Assembly: GCF_002382885.1 (NCBI RefSeq)
Contig: NZ_NWVL01000031.1
Location: forward strand, 21,452 to 85,451
Origin: Streptomyces sp. WZ.A104
Lineage (GTDB): Bacteria > Actinomycetota > Actinomycetes > Streptomycetales > Streptomycetaceae
Length of the DNA: 64,000 nt
Reading direction: 5' to 3'
Of this stretch, positions 26,421-34,216 are shown one piece after another. Within the stretch, counting starts at the first letter, position 1; every line of letters begins with the position of its first letter. The notes beneath the pieces were generated by a model, which was given only the letters and a program-made list of their open reading frames with translations, made no database searches and had not been told where the DNA came from. A program made the position numbers and the translations under genes.

Positions 26421-27568
26421 AGATGGCCGTACGCACCTACGGGACGATGGCGGAGGCCCGTGAAGCGGGTTGGGACGAGCTGTCCCCATCCTGGGACCTT
26501 TTCCATTCCGCGGACTGGCTTTCCCTGGAGAGCGAGCAGACCAACCTCCCGCCCCGGTTCCACCTGGCGGGCGAGGAGGGCTGCCGCCCGGAGGCCGCCT
26601 TGGCGGGCTTTCCACTCGACGAGGCCTCCGAACCCTGGCCCTTCATGCGGGTCGACCGCACGTTGGCCATGCTTGCGGACCGGTACGGAATCCCGGCGCC
26701 GGACGGTGCCCTGGCACCCGAGCGGCTCCTGCCCTCCTACCTGTGCGGCAGCCGCCGGGTGCCGGACACCCTGCTGCTCACCGCCGGGTACGGCGGTACC
26801 GACCGGCGGCGGGCCCACACCGGGGAACTCGTCGCGGCAGCCGAGGAGGAGGCGCGCACCCAGGGCTCCCGCAGCGTGGCCTTCCTCTACGTCGGCGAGG
26901 CAGATCCGCTGCGTGAAGTGCTGCGCGAGCGCGGCTATGCGGAGTTCCCCACGGCCCGCTACGCCACCCTGCACCTGCCGAAGCCCGGATTCGACGCCTA
27001 CCTCAAGACCCTGCCCGGTGTGCGCCGCCGCAAGGTTGTGAAGGAGCGCCGGCTGCTGGACGGATCGGGCCTCGAGTACGCGGTACGCCCGCTGACCGGC
27101 GATCTCATCCCCGAGCTGGTCCCACTGATGATCAAGCACGGCGCCAAGTACGGTCACGCATATACAGAGGAGCAACTCACCCGCACTCTCGAACTGCACG
27201 TCAGGCATTGCGGCAGCATGCTGCACGCCTGTACGGCACGTAGTGCGGACGGTGTGCTGCGCGGGTTCTCGGCCTTCGTGCAGCGGGGCTCCCGCCTCTA
27301 TCTGCGGCAGACCGGCTACGACTACGACTGGCTCGGGAAACTGCCGCTCTACTTCGAGCTCATCTTCTACCGGCCGATCGAGTACGCGGCCGGGGCGGGT
27401 GTCACGGCCGTCGACTACGCCGTGGAGTCCGAGCAGACGAAGCTCTCCCGCGGCTGCACTCTCGAACAGCGCTACGGCTACCTCAAGCTCTTCGACGCGT
27501 CTCGGCAGGCGGAGCTGGAGCCGCTGCTGGAGGGAATCCGCAGCATCCAACAGCCATCACCTTCCTAG
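26417..27568 (+). CDS. FemAB/GNAT-like acyltransferase (peptidoglycan-type fold)
   Basis: A 383-residue protein with a GNAT/FemABX-like C-terminal half: 'GVLRGFSAFVQRGSRLYLRQTGYDY' followed by 'LPLYFELIFYRPIEYA' and 'VDYAVESEQTKLSRGC' is the order seen in large GNAT proteins related to FemX and COG3146. The N-terminal half has the aromatic 'SWDLFHSADWLSLES' start. Such proteins move aminoacyl groups (from aminoacyl-tRNA) or acyl groups onto amines. In this cluster, which has no condensation domain, it is a candidate amide-forming enzyme. It starts at GTG 26417, overlapping the thioesterase stop. The fold call is fairly secure; donor and acceptor are unknown. Confidence 0.72.
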   Translation: MKMAVRTYGTMAEAREAGWDELSPSWDLFHSADWLSLESEQTNLPPRFHLAGEEGCRPEAALAGFPLDEASEPWPFMRVDRTLAMLADRYGIPAPDGALAPERLLPSYLCGSRRVPDTLLLTAGYGGTDRRRAHTGELVAAAEEEARTQGSRSVAFLYVGEADPLREVLRERGYAEFPTARYATLHLPKPGFDAYLKTLPGVRRRKVVKERRLLDGSGLEYAVRPLTGDLIPELVPLMIKHGAKYGHAYTEEQLTRTLELHVRHCGSMLHACTARSADGVLRGFSAFVQRGSRLYLRQTGYDYDWLGKLPLYFELIFYRPIEYAAGAGVTAVDYAVESEQTKLSRGCTLEQRYGYLKLFDASRQAELEPLLEGIRSIQQPSPS

Positions 27569-27575
27569 GAGTTCC

Positions 27576-28796
27576 ATGTCCCGCCGTCTGTTCACCTCGG
27601 AGTCTGTGACCGAGGGCCATCCGGACAAGATCGCAGACCAGATCAGCGACACGATCCTCGACGCACTCCTCACCGAGGACCCGACCTCCCGCGTTGCCGT
27701 GGAGACCCTGATCACGACCGGTTTGGTCCACATCGCGGGCGAGGTGACGACCAAGGCGTACGCACCGATCGCCTCCCTGGTCCGCGACAAGATCCTGGAG
27801 ATCGGCTACGACTCCTCGGCGAAGGGCTTCGACGGCGCCTCCTGCGGAGTCTCGGTGTCCATCGGCGCGCAGTCCCCGGACATCGCGCAGGGCGTCGACG
27901 CCGCCTACGAGAAGCGAGTCGAGGGTGCCGCCGGAGGCGCAGAGGGCGACGACCTCGACAGGCAGGGCGCCGGCGACCAGGGCCTGATGTTCGGCTACGC
28001 CTGCGACGAGACGCCCAGCCTGATGCCGCTGCCGATCGAGCTGGCCCACCGGCTCTCGCGGCGCCTGTCCGAGGTGCGAAAGAACGGGACCATCCCGTAC
28101 CTGCGCCCGGACGGGAAGACCCAGGTCACCGTCGAGTACGACGGCGACAAGGCAATCCGCCTCGACACGGTCGTCGTCTCCTCGCAGCACGCCCCGGACA
28201 TCGACTTGGAGCTGCTCGCTCCCGACATTCGTGAGTTCGTCGTCGGGCACGTGCTCAAGCAGCTGGCCGAGGACGGCATCGGCCTGGAGACGGACAGTTA
28301 CCGGCTGCTGGTGAATCCGACCGGCCGCTTCGAGATCGGCGGCCCGATGGGCGACGCCGGTCTCACCGGCCGCAAGATCATTATCGACACGTACGGCGGT
28401 ATGGCCCGTCACGGTGGCGGCGCCTTCTCCGGCAAGGACCCGTCGAAGGTCGACCGCTCCGCCGCCTACGCGATGCGCTGGGTGGCTAAGAACGTCGTGG
28501 CCGCTGGTCTGGCCTCGCGCTGCGAGGTCCAGGTCGCGTACGCGATCGGCAAGGCCGAGCCCGTGGGCCTCTTCGTCGAGACCTTCGGCACCGCCAAGGT
28601 GGAGCTCCAGAAGATCGAGGACGCGATCGGTGAGGTCTTCGACCTGCGCCCGGCCGCGATCATCCGCGACCTGGACCTGCTGCGCCCGATCTACGCCCGG
28701 ACCGCCACCTACGGTCACTTCGGCCGCGAACTGCCGGACTTCACCTGGGAACGCACCGACCGCGTCGACGCCCTGCGCAAGGCGGTGCGGGCGTGA
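27576..28796 (+). CDS. metK: S-adenosylmethionine synthetase
   Basis: A 406-residue enzyme of normal length. It has the signature 'ESVTEGHPDKIADQISDTILD' near the N-terminus, 'GAGDQGLMFGYACDET' at about 130-145, and the P-loop-like 'GGGAFSGKDPSKVDRSAAY' at about 280-298. It makes SAM from methionine and ATP. It sits 7 bp after the FemAB-like gene with a TAGGAG site, and its stop overlaps the mtnA-apt start, so it is cotranscribed with both the biosynthetic genes and the MTA salvage genes. A Streptomyces genome is expected to carry a housekeeping metK elsewhere, so this is probably a dedicated second copy (inference). Confidence 0.96.
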   Translation: MSRRLFTSESVTEGHPDKIADQISDTILDALLTEDPTSRVAVETLITTGLVHIAGEVTTKAYAPIASLVRDKILEIGYDSSAKGFDGASCGVSVSIGAQSPDIAQGVDAAYEKRVEGAAGGAEGDDLDRQGAGDQGLMFGYACDETPSLMPLPIELAHRLSRRLSEVRKNGTIPYLRPDGKTQVTVEYDGDKAIRLDTVVVSSQHAPDIDLELLAPDIREFVVGHVLKQLAEDGIGLETDSYRLLVNPTGRFEIGGPMGDAGLTGRKIIIDTYGGMARHGGGAFSGKDPSKVDRSAAYAMRWVAKNVVAAGLASRCEVQVAYAIGKAEPVGLFVETFGTAKVELQKIEDAIGEVFDLRPAAIIRDLDLLRPIYARTATYGHFGRELPDFTWERTDRVDALRKAVRA

Positions 28797-30358
28797 ACGC
28801 GCGCCTGCCCGCAGCGTCGCCGGAGGTCTCCCTCTCCTGGTCGGACGGCGCGATCGTCACCGTCGACCAGCGTGCCCTGCCGCGCGAGCGCCGCGTCCTG
28901 CGGATGACCGAGGTCGACCACGTCGTCGACGCCATCGCCACGCTGGCCGTGCGCGGGGCACCTGCCATCGGTCTGGCCGGCGCGCTGGGCGTCGCGCTCA
29001 GCGCATACGCCCACACCCACGGGGACACCCTCGACGAGGAGGCCGTACGCGCGGACGCCGAGCGACTGGCCGCGGCCCGCCCCACGGCGGTGAACCTGGC
29101 CTGGGCCGTGGGGCGTGTGCTGGCCCGCCTGAGTGGGGGCGCCGACGCGGTGCTCGCGGAGGGGCTGGAGATGCTGGCCGAGGACGTGGCGGTGAACACC
29201 GCCATGGTGCTGCGCGCGGCCGACCTGGTCGAAACGCTCACCCCTGACCGCCCCTTGCGGCTGCTGACCCATTGCAACACCGGCCGGCTGGCCACGGCCG
29301 CGGTCGGGACGGCGCTCGGGACGATCCTCGAACTCTCCCGCCGGGGCAGGGTCGCCGAGGTGCTCGTCGACGAGACCCGTCCGCTCCTGCAGGGAGCCCG
29401 GTTGACTGCCTGGGAACTCGGGGAGGCGCACGTGCCCTACCGGGTGTGCGTGGACTCGGCCGCCGCCGCGGCGATGTCTCAGGGGCTGGTGGACTGCGTC
29501 CTGGTCGGAGCCGACCGCATCACGGCGAACGGGGACACCGCGAACAAGATCGGGACCTACGGTCTCGCGGTCGCCGCGGCCCGGCATGGCATCCCGTTCA
29601 TCGTGGTCGCCCCCGAGTCCACGTGGGACGAACTCCTTTCAGACGGCTCGCAGATCGTGGTCGAGGAACGCTCCCCGCGAGAGGTGGTGGAGTTCGCGGG
29701 TACGCCGACCGCGCCCGACGGTGCCGCCGTGTTCAACCCCGCCTTCGACGTCACACCGGCCGAGCTGATCACCGCCGTTGTCACCGAGCGGCGGACCTTC
29801 GACGGCGGCCGAGCCGTGCCGTCCGCCGCCGCGGTGCCCGCCGAGCGGATAGCCGGCCTCCTGGAGGAGTTCCCCGACCATCCCGCCCCCGGGGTGGTCT
29901 TCCGGGACCTGTCGCGCGTCTACGCCGAGCCGGGCCTCCTTGACGCGCTGGCCGCCCAAGTGGTCGAGGAGACAGGCGGGTCGTTCGACCAAGTGCTGGC
30001 CGTGGAGTCCCGGGGCTTCGTGCTCGGAGCGGCCGTCGCGGCCCGCGCGGGGCTGCCGCTCACTCTGGTCCGCAAGCCCGGGAAGCTGCCGGGAAAGGTG
30101 CGCTCGGCAGCGTACGCGCTGGAGTACGGTGAGGACCGGCTGGAGATCCGTACCGACTCCCTCGCCCCGGGTGAACGGGTGCTGTGCGTCGACGACGTGC
30201 TGGCCACCGGCGGGACCCTGGGCGCCGCCGCCCGGCTCGTGGAGGCCTGCGGAGCGAAGGTGGCGGGCCTCGTGGTCCTCGTCGAGCTGACCGGACTGGG
30301 CGGCCGGACCGCCCTGGCCGACCATCCGCTGACAGCACTGTGCGAGGTGGCGGTATGA
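28793..30358 (+). CDS. mtnA: methylthioribose-1-phosphate isomerase - adenine phosphoribosyltransferase fusion
   Basis: A 521-residue two-domain protein. Residues 1 to about 335 are MtnA: 'VRGAPAIGLAGALG', the catalytic Cys in 'LTHCNTGRLAT' and the Asp in 'VGADRITANGDTANKIGTY'. It converts 5-methylthioribose-1-phosphate to methylthioribulose-1-phosphate. Residues from about 345 to the end are a phosphoribosyltransferase closest to adenine PRTase: 'EFPDHPAPGVVFRDLS', 'VESRGFVLGAAVA', 'RKPGKLPG' and the PRPP loop 'VLCVDDVLATGGT'. It would convert adenine released by MtnP to AMP. The protein thus handles both products of MTA phosphorolysis. GTG start overlaps the metK stop, and the stop overlaps the mtnB start. 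Confidence 0.93.
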   Translation: MNARLPAASPEVSLSWSDGAIVTVDQRALPRERRVLRMTEVDHVVDAIATLAVRGAPAIGLAGALGVALSAYAHTHGDTLDEEAVRADAERLAAARPTAVNLAWAVGRVLARLSGGADAVLAEGLEMLAEDVAVNTAMVLRAADLVETLTPDRPLRLLTHCNTGRLATAAVGTALGTILELSRRGRVAEVLVDETRPLLQGARLTAWELGEAHVPYRVCVDSAAAAAMSQGLVDCVLVGADRITANGDTANKIGTYGLAVAAARHGIPFIVVAPESTWDELLSDGSQIVVEERSPREVVEFAGTPTAPDGAAVFNPAFDVTPAELITAVVTERRTFDGGRAVPSAAAVPAERIAGLLEEFPDHPAPGVVFRDLSRVYAEPGLLDALAAQVVEETGGSFDQVLAVESRGFVLGAAVAARAGLPLTLVRKPGKLPGKVRSAAYALEYGEDRLEIRTDSLAPGERVLCVDDVLATGGTLGAAARLVEACGAKVAGLVVLVELTGLGGRTALADHPLTALCEVAV

Positions 30359-31008
30359 CGCTGAGTCAGGATGATTCCCTGACGGCCGCACATCAGACGG
30401 AGGCGGCGGAACTGGCCCGCTTCTCGCGGCTGTTCTACGAGCGAGGCTGGATGCCCGGCACCTCGGGGAACCTCTCCGTGCGGCTGCCCGGCGAGGCCGC
30501 GGACACCGCGCTGATCACGGCCAGCGGCCGCGACAAGGGCGAGCTCACCGCCCAGGACATGGTCGCGGTGCGCGCCGAGACCGGCGAGGTGCTGCGCCCC
30601 GGGGGGTTGCGAGCCTCGGCCGAGACCTCCATCCATGCCGCGGTCTACCGGACCACACCGGCGGGCGCGGTGATCCACGTGCACTCCCCGTATGCGACGG
30701 TGATGGCCTGCCGGGCGGCGGACCGCGAGCGCCTGGCCACCCTGGAACTCACCCGGTTCGAGCTGCTGAAGGGGCTGGGCCTGGACGCGGGGGAGCGGAC
30801 CGAGGTGCCGGTCTTCCCCAACTGGCCCCACGTACCGCGGATCGCCGACGAGGTGGCCGACCACCTGAGCCGTGCGCGGGAATGTCCGCCCGGGCTGCTG
30901 ATCGCCGACCACGGCATCACCGTCTGGGGGAGCGACCTCGCCCAGGCCCGCAACCGTCTGGAGTGTTTCGAGGCGATCTGCCAGTTGCTCGCCATCGGCG
31001 TGGGCTGA
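30355..31008 (+). CDS. mtnB: methylthioribulose-1-phosphate dehydratase (class II aldolase fold)
   Basis: A 217-residue class II aldolase/adducin-fold protein. It carries the 'GTSGNLSVR' substrate loop, the zinc site HxH in 'VIHVHSPYA' and a third His in 'IADHGITVWG'. In the salvage pathway MtnB dehydrates methylthioribulose-1-phosphate to 2,3-diketo-5-methylthiopentyl-1-phosphate. Fuculose aldolases share the fold, but the neighbouring mtn genes decide the call. The ATG overlaps the mtnA-apt stop (ATGA). Confidence 0.93.
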   Translation: MTLSQDDSLTAAHQTEAAELARFSRLFYERGWMPGTSGNLSVRLPGEAADTALITASGRDKGELTAQDMVAVRAETGEVLRPGGLRASAETSIHAAVYRTTPAGAVIHVHSPYATVMACRAADRERLATLELTRFELLKGLGLDAGERTEVPVFPNWPHVPRIADEVADHLSRARECPPGLLIADHGITVWGSDLAQARNRLECFEAICQLLAIGVG

Positions 31009-31058
31009 CCGCCGGCGCCGCTCGGGAACACCCGTCACACGTATTCAGGAGGAATCCC

Positions 31059-31853
31059 ATGGCAGACATCGCCGTCATCGGCGGCAGCGGCTTCTACGAG
31101 CTGCTGGACGACGCGGAACGTATCGAGGTCGACACCCCGTTCGGGGCGCCGTCGGACGAGATCACCGTGGGCACGGTCGGCGGCCGCGACGTCGCGTTCC
31201 TGCCCCGGCACGGGAAGGACCACCGGTTCCCCGCCCACCGGATCAACTACCGCGCCAACCTGTGGGCCCTGCGCTCGCTCGGAGTCCGGCAGATCCTCGC
31301 GCCCTGCGCGGTCGGTTCGCTGCGGCGCGAGCTGGGCCCGGGCTCGATCGTCGTCCCCGACCAGATCGTGGACCGGACCACCGGCCGGATCCAGACCTTC
31401 TACGACCGGGGCGCGGTGCACGTGTCCTTCGCCGACCCGTACTGCCCGCACGGGCGGACCGCCGCGCTCAAGGCCGCGGCCGCCTCGGCCACCCCTGCGA
31501 CCGACGGCGGCGCGATGGTAGTCATCGACGGGCCGCGCTTCTCGACCCGGGCGGAATCGCAGTGGTACGCGTCGGCCGGCTGGTCGCTGGTGAACATGAC
31601 CGGGCACCCGGAAGCCGTCCTCGCCCGCGAACTCGCCCTCTGCTACACCTCGGTGGCGCTCGTTACGGACCTCGACGCCGGCATCAGCGCAGAGGAGAGC
31701 GTCTCCCAGGAAGAGGTCTTCAAGGTGTTCGCGCAGAACGTCCGGCGGCTGCGGGAGATCATCCTGGAGACCGTCAAGGAACTGTCCGTGGCACGCACCT
31801 GCGGCTGCTCCGAGGTCCTCGACGGCATGACCGTGCCGCTGGACCTGCCGTGA
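31059..31853 (+). CDS. mtnP: S-methyl-5'-thioadenosine phosphorylase
   Basis: A 264-residue purine-nucleoside-phosphorylase-type enzyme. It starts 'IAVIGGSGFYELL', has the phosphate and sugar motif 'LPRHGKDHRFPAHRINYRAN', 'GPRFSTRAESQ' and the base-recognition motif 'VNMTGHPEAVLARE'. Asp in 'VTDLDAG' fits 6-aminopurine substrates. It cleaves methylthioadenosine with phosphate to adenine and methylthioribose-1-phosphate, the entry step of the salvage set. AGGAGG lies 6 bases upstream of the ATG, the strongest ribosome binding site in this operon. Its stop overlaps the aminotransferase GTG. Confidence 0.95.
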   Translation: MADIAVIGGSGFYELLDDAERIEVDTPFGAPSDEITVGTVGGRDVAFLPRHGKDHRFPAHRINYRANLWALRSLGVRQILAPCAVGSLRRELGPGSIVVPDQIVDRTTGRIQTFYDRGAVHVSFADPYCPHGRTAALKAAAASATPATDGGAMVVIDGPRFSTRAESQWYASAGWSLVNMTGHPEAVLARELALCYTSVALVTDLDAGISAEESVSQEEVFKVFAQNVRRLREIILETVKELSVARTCGCSEVLDGMTVPLDLP

Positions 31854-33034
31854 CGGCACGTGCGGGCCATGCGGTGGAACACCGGCTGAGCGCCTTCGGC
31901 ACCACTGTCTTCGCCGAGATGTCCGAACTTGCCGCCCGGACCCGGTCGGTCAACCTGGGGCAGGGATTCCCCGACACCGACGGGCCCGCGGAGATCGTGG
32001 AGGCTGCGGTGCGCGCGCTGCGCGACGGCCGCGGCAACCAGTACCCGCCGGGGGCCGGTGTCCCCGAGCTGCGCGAGGCCGTCGCGGAGCACCAGCGACG
32101 CTGGTACGGCCTGACGTACGACCCGGACACCGAGGTGCTGGTGACGGCGGGTGCGACAGAGGCGATCGCCGCCACGCTGCTGGCGCTGGTCCGCCCCGGT
32201 GACGAGGTGATCGCGCTGGAGCCGTACTACGACTCCTACGCCGCGTGCATCGAACTGGCCGGCGGCACCCGCGTGCCGGTGACCCTGCGGCCTCACGGGG
32301 GAGAGTTCCGGCTCGACCTCGACGAGCTGCGGGACGCGGTCACCGAGCGCACCCGGCTGCTGCTGATCAACACGCCCCACAACCCCACCGGGACCGTGCT
32401 CACGCGGGCCGAGCTGGCCACGATCGCGGAGCTCGCCGTCGAGCGCGATCTCCTCGTCGTGATGGACGAGGTGTACGAGCACCTGGTCTTCGGCGGTGTC
32501 CATGTGCCTGCCGCCACCCTCCCGGGGATGCGCGAGCGCACCATCTCCATCGGGTCGGCGGGCAAGACCTTCTCCTTCACCGGGTGGAAGGTGGGCTGGG
32601 TCACGGCGCGACCGGAGCTGGTCGCGGTGGTGAGGAGCGCCAAGCAGTACCTGACGTACGTCTCCTCCGGCCCCTTCCAGTACGCGGTGGCCGAGGCGCT
32701 GCGGCTGCCCGACGACTATTTCACGTCATTCCGCGAGGACCTGCGAGGCAAGCGGAATCTCCTGGTCTCCGGCCTGGAGTCGGTGGGGTTCGAGGTCTAC
32801 GCGCCGGCGGGCACATACTTCGCCACCGTCGATATTCGGCCACTGGGGGAGAGTGACGGAGTTGCCTTCTGCCGCAGTCTGCCTGACCGGGTGGGCGTGG
32901 TAGCCATTCCGAATCAGGTTTTTTATGACGTACCTGAGCGGGGCGCCCCCTTTGTCCGATTCGCTTTTTGCAAGCAGATTTCGGTTCTGGAAGAGGCCAT
33001 CGCGCGTCTGCGGGGTGTGAAGTTTCTCGCGTGA
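31850..33034 (+). CDS. class I aminotransferase (probable MtnE-type, KMTB to methionine)
   Basis: A 394-residue fold-type I aminotransferase of the kynurenine/glutamine/methionine aminotransferase group: 'VNLGQGFPDTDGP', 'TPHNPTGTVLT', 'VMDEVYEHLVF', the PLP lysine K239 in 'SAGKTFSFTGWK', and 'VRFAFCKQ' near the end. In context it should transaminate 4-methylthio-2-oxobutyrate to methionine, completing the salvage cycle. An alternative I cannot exclude is an ACC-synthase-like role acting on SAM, because that enzyme shares this fold. GTG overlaps the mtnP stop. The last 100 bases are noticeably AT-richer than the neighbours. Confidence 0.88.
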   Translation: MTARAGHAVEHRLSAFGTTVFAEMSELAARTRSVNLGQGFPDTDGPAEIVEAAVRALRDGRGNQYPPGAGVPELREAVAEHQRRWYGLTYDPDTEVLVTAGATEAIAATLLALVRPGDEVIALEPYYDSYAACIELAGGTRVPVTLRPHGGEFRLDLDELRDAVTERTRLLLINTPHNPTGTVLTRAELATIAELAVERDLLVVMDEVYEHLVFGGVHVPAATLPGMRERTISIGSAGKTFSFTGWKVGWVTARPELVAVVRSAKQYLTYVSSGPFQYAVAEALRLPDDYFTSFREDLRGKRNLLVSGLESVGFEVYAPAGTYFATVDIRPLGESDGVAFCRSLPDRVGVVAIPNQVFYDVPERGAPFVRFAFCKQISVLEEAIARLRGVKFLA

Positions 33035-33045
33035 CGAGAATACGG

Positions 33046-33062
33046 GCGGCCGGCGCGGCCGC
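33046..33062. terminator. GC hairpin after the aminotransferase gene
   Basis: GCGGCCG (33046-33052) and CGGCCGC (33056-33062) pair perfectly with a 3-base loop, 12 bases after the stop codon. No T-run follows. It may partly end the long operon before the regulator gene. Confidence 0.4.
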
Positions 33063-33208
33063 GTGTAATTGGCCGGTCCGGACGATCTTCCTTCTGTTAC
33101 GCTGAGAACGATGGCATGTCCAAGAAAACTCGCACCACTATGCGAGGCCGCCGAACGGACGCCGACACAATTGGCTTAAGGCCTCTTGAGCCCGCTGGCA
33201 GGAGGAAT

Positions 33209-33568
33209 ATGACTGTCGCGCAACGGGGAACCAACCACAGGGCAGAAGGGAGTGTTTCACAACCAGACAATGCGTGGAGCCGGATCAAGTCGCTGATCGG
33301 GGACGTCGAAGCCGACTGGTCCGAGGCTTCCGTCCGCCGCATCCGGGATCTGACGGACCGGGAGTTCGAAGTCTTCATCCTTCTCGGCCGAGGCCTGTCC
33401 AACCAGGCCATCTCGCGTCTACTGCTCGTCACCGAGCGCACCGTCAAGGCCCATGTGACGCGCGTTCTCGCAAAGCTCCAGCTGGAGTCGCGCCTGCAAG
33501 CCGGTCTCGTTGCGCAGTCCTACACGCGCACGGCCGCGCCGTATTCCTGCAGAGGCATCGCGAGCTGA
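33209..33568 (+). CDS. small LuxR-type HTH transcriptional regulator
   Basis: A 119-residue protein made mainly of a LuxR/GerE helix-turn-helix (about residues 45-105): 'LTDREFEVFILLGRGLSNQAISRLLLVTERTVKAHVTRVLAKL', quoted in pieces as the DREFEVF turn, 'GLSNQAIS' and 'TERTVKAHVTRVL'. No receiver, TPR or ligand domain is present. I chose ATG 33209, which has AGGAGG four bases upstream; an upstream ATG at 33116 lacks one. It lies between mtnE and mtnD in the same direction and is the only regulator in the cluster, so it is the likely pathway-specific activator (inference). Confidence 0.85.
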   Translation: MTVAQRGTNHRAEGSVSQPDNAWSRIKSLIGDVEADWSEASVRRIRDLTDREFEVFILLGRGLSNQAISRLLLVTERTVKAHVTRVLAKLQLESRLQAGLVAQSYTRTAAPYSCRGIAS

Positions 33569-33622
33569 ATCGGCACATCATTTTCACACGCCCACAATAG
33601 GATTGCCATCAGGGGGATAGAA

Positions 33623-34216
33623 GTGACCTTGCTGACTACCTGGCCTGACTCCGACCCCGGCGTCGTCATCCGCCGCACTTCGGACGTCGCGGAGATCGCC
33701 GGGGCTCTCGCCCCGATCGGGGTGCGCTACGAGCAGTGGCCGGTTCGCGACGACGTGCCCGCCGGAGCGCCCGCCGAAGTCGTGCTTGAGGCGTACCGCG
33801 AGGAGATCGACAAGCTCAACGCGGAGGAGGACTTCTCCACGGTGGACGTGGTTTCGCTGCACCCGGCGGATTCCCCGGACTGGGCGGAGACCGCGAAGGC
33901 CGCTCGCCAGAAGTTCCTCCGTGAGCACACCCACGACGACGACGACGAGGTCCGGTTCTTCGTCGCCGGCGCAGGAATCTTCTATTTGCATGTGAACGGT
34001 GAAATCCACGCGGTCTACTGCGAAAAGGGCGATCTGCTGGGGGTCCCCAGGGGCACCACCCACTGGTTCGACATGGGAACCTCGCCCTCCTTCACTGCCA
34101 TCCGCTTCTTCCACGAGGAGGACGGCTGGATCGGCAACTTCACGGGCAGTGACATCTCCCTCCGTTTCCCCGACTTCGACCGGATCCACGCCGAGTACGC
34201 CGGGCGGTCGGTGTGA
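33623..34216 (+). CDS. mtnD: acireductone dioxygenase
   Basis: A 197-residue cupin. The metal site reads 'HTHDDDDEVRFFVAG' (about residues 95-110), giving two His and the Glu, with the fourth ligand in 'RGTTHWFDMG'. The Fe form oxidises 1,2-dihydroxy-3-keto-5-methylthiopentene to formate and 4-methylthio-2-oxobutyrate; the Ni form makes the off-pathway CO product. It starts at GTG 33623 after AGGGGGATAG, and its stop overlaps the mtnC GTG. Confidence 0.94.
   Translation: MTLLTTWPDSDPGVVIRRTSDVAEIAGALAPIGVRYEQWPVRDDVPAGAPAEVVLEAYREEIDKLNAEEDFSTVDVVSLHPADSPDWAETAKAARQKFLREHTHDDDDEVRFFVAGAGIFYLHVNGEIHAVYCEKGDLLGVPRGTTHWFDMGTSPSFTAIRFFHEEDGWIGNFTGSDISLRFPDFDRIHAEYAGRSV

Noticed and set aside
31850..33034. 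Naming the class I aminotransferase an ACC synthase
   Set aside because: Its motifs fit the kynurenine/methionine aminotransferase group and its place completes the salvage pathway; ACC synthase is kept only as an alternative.
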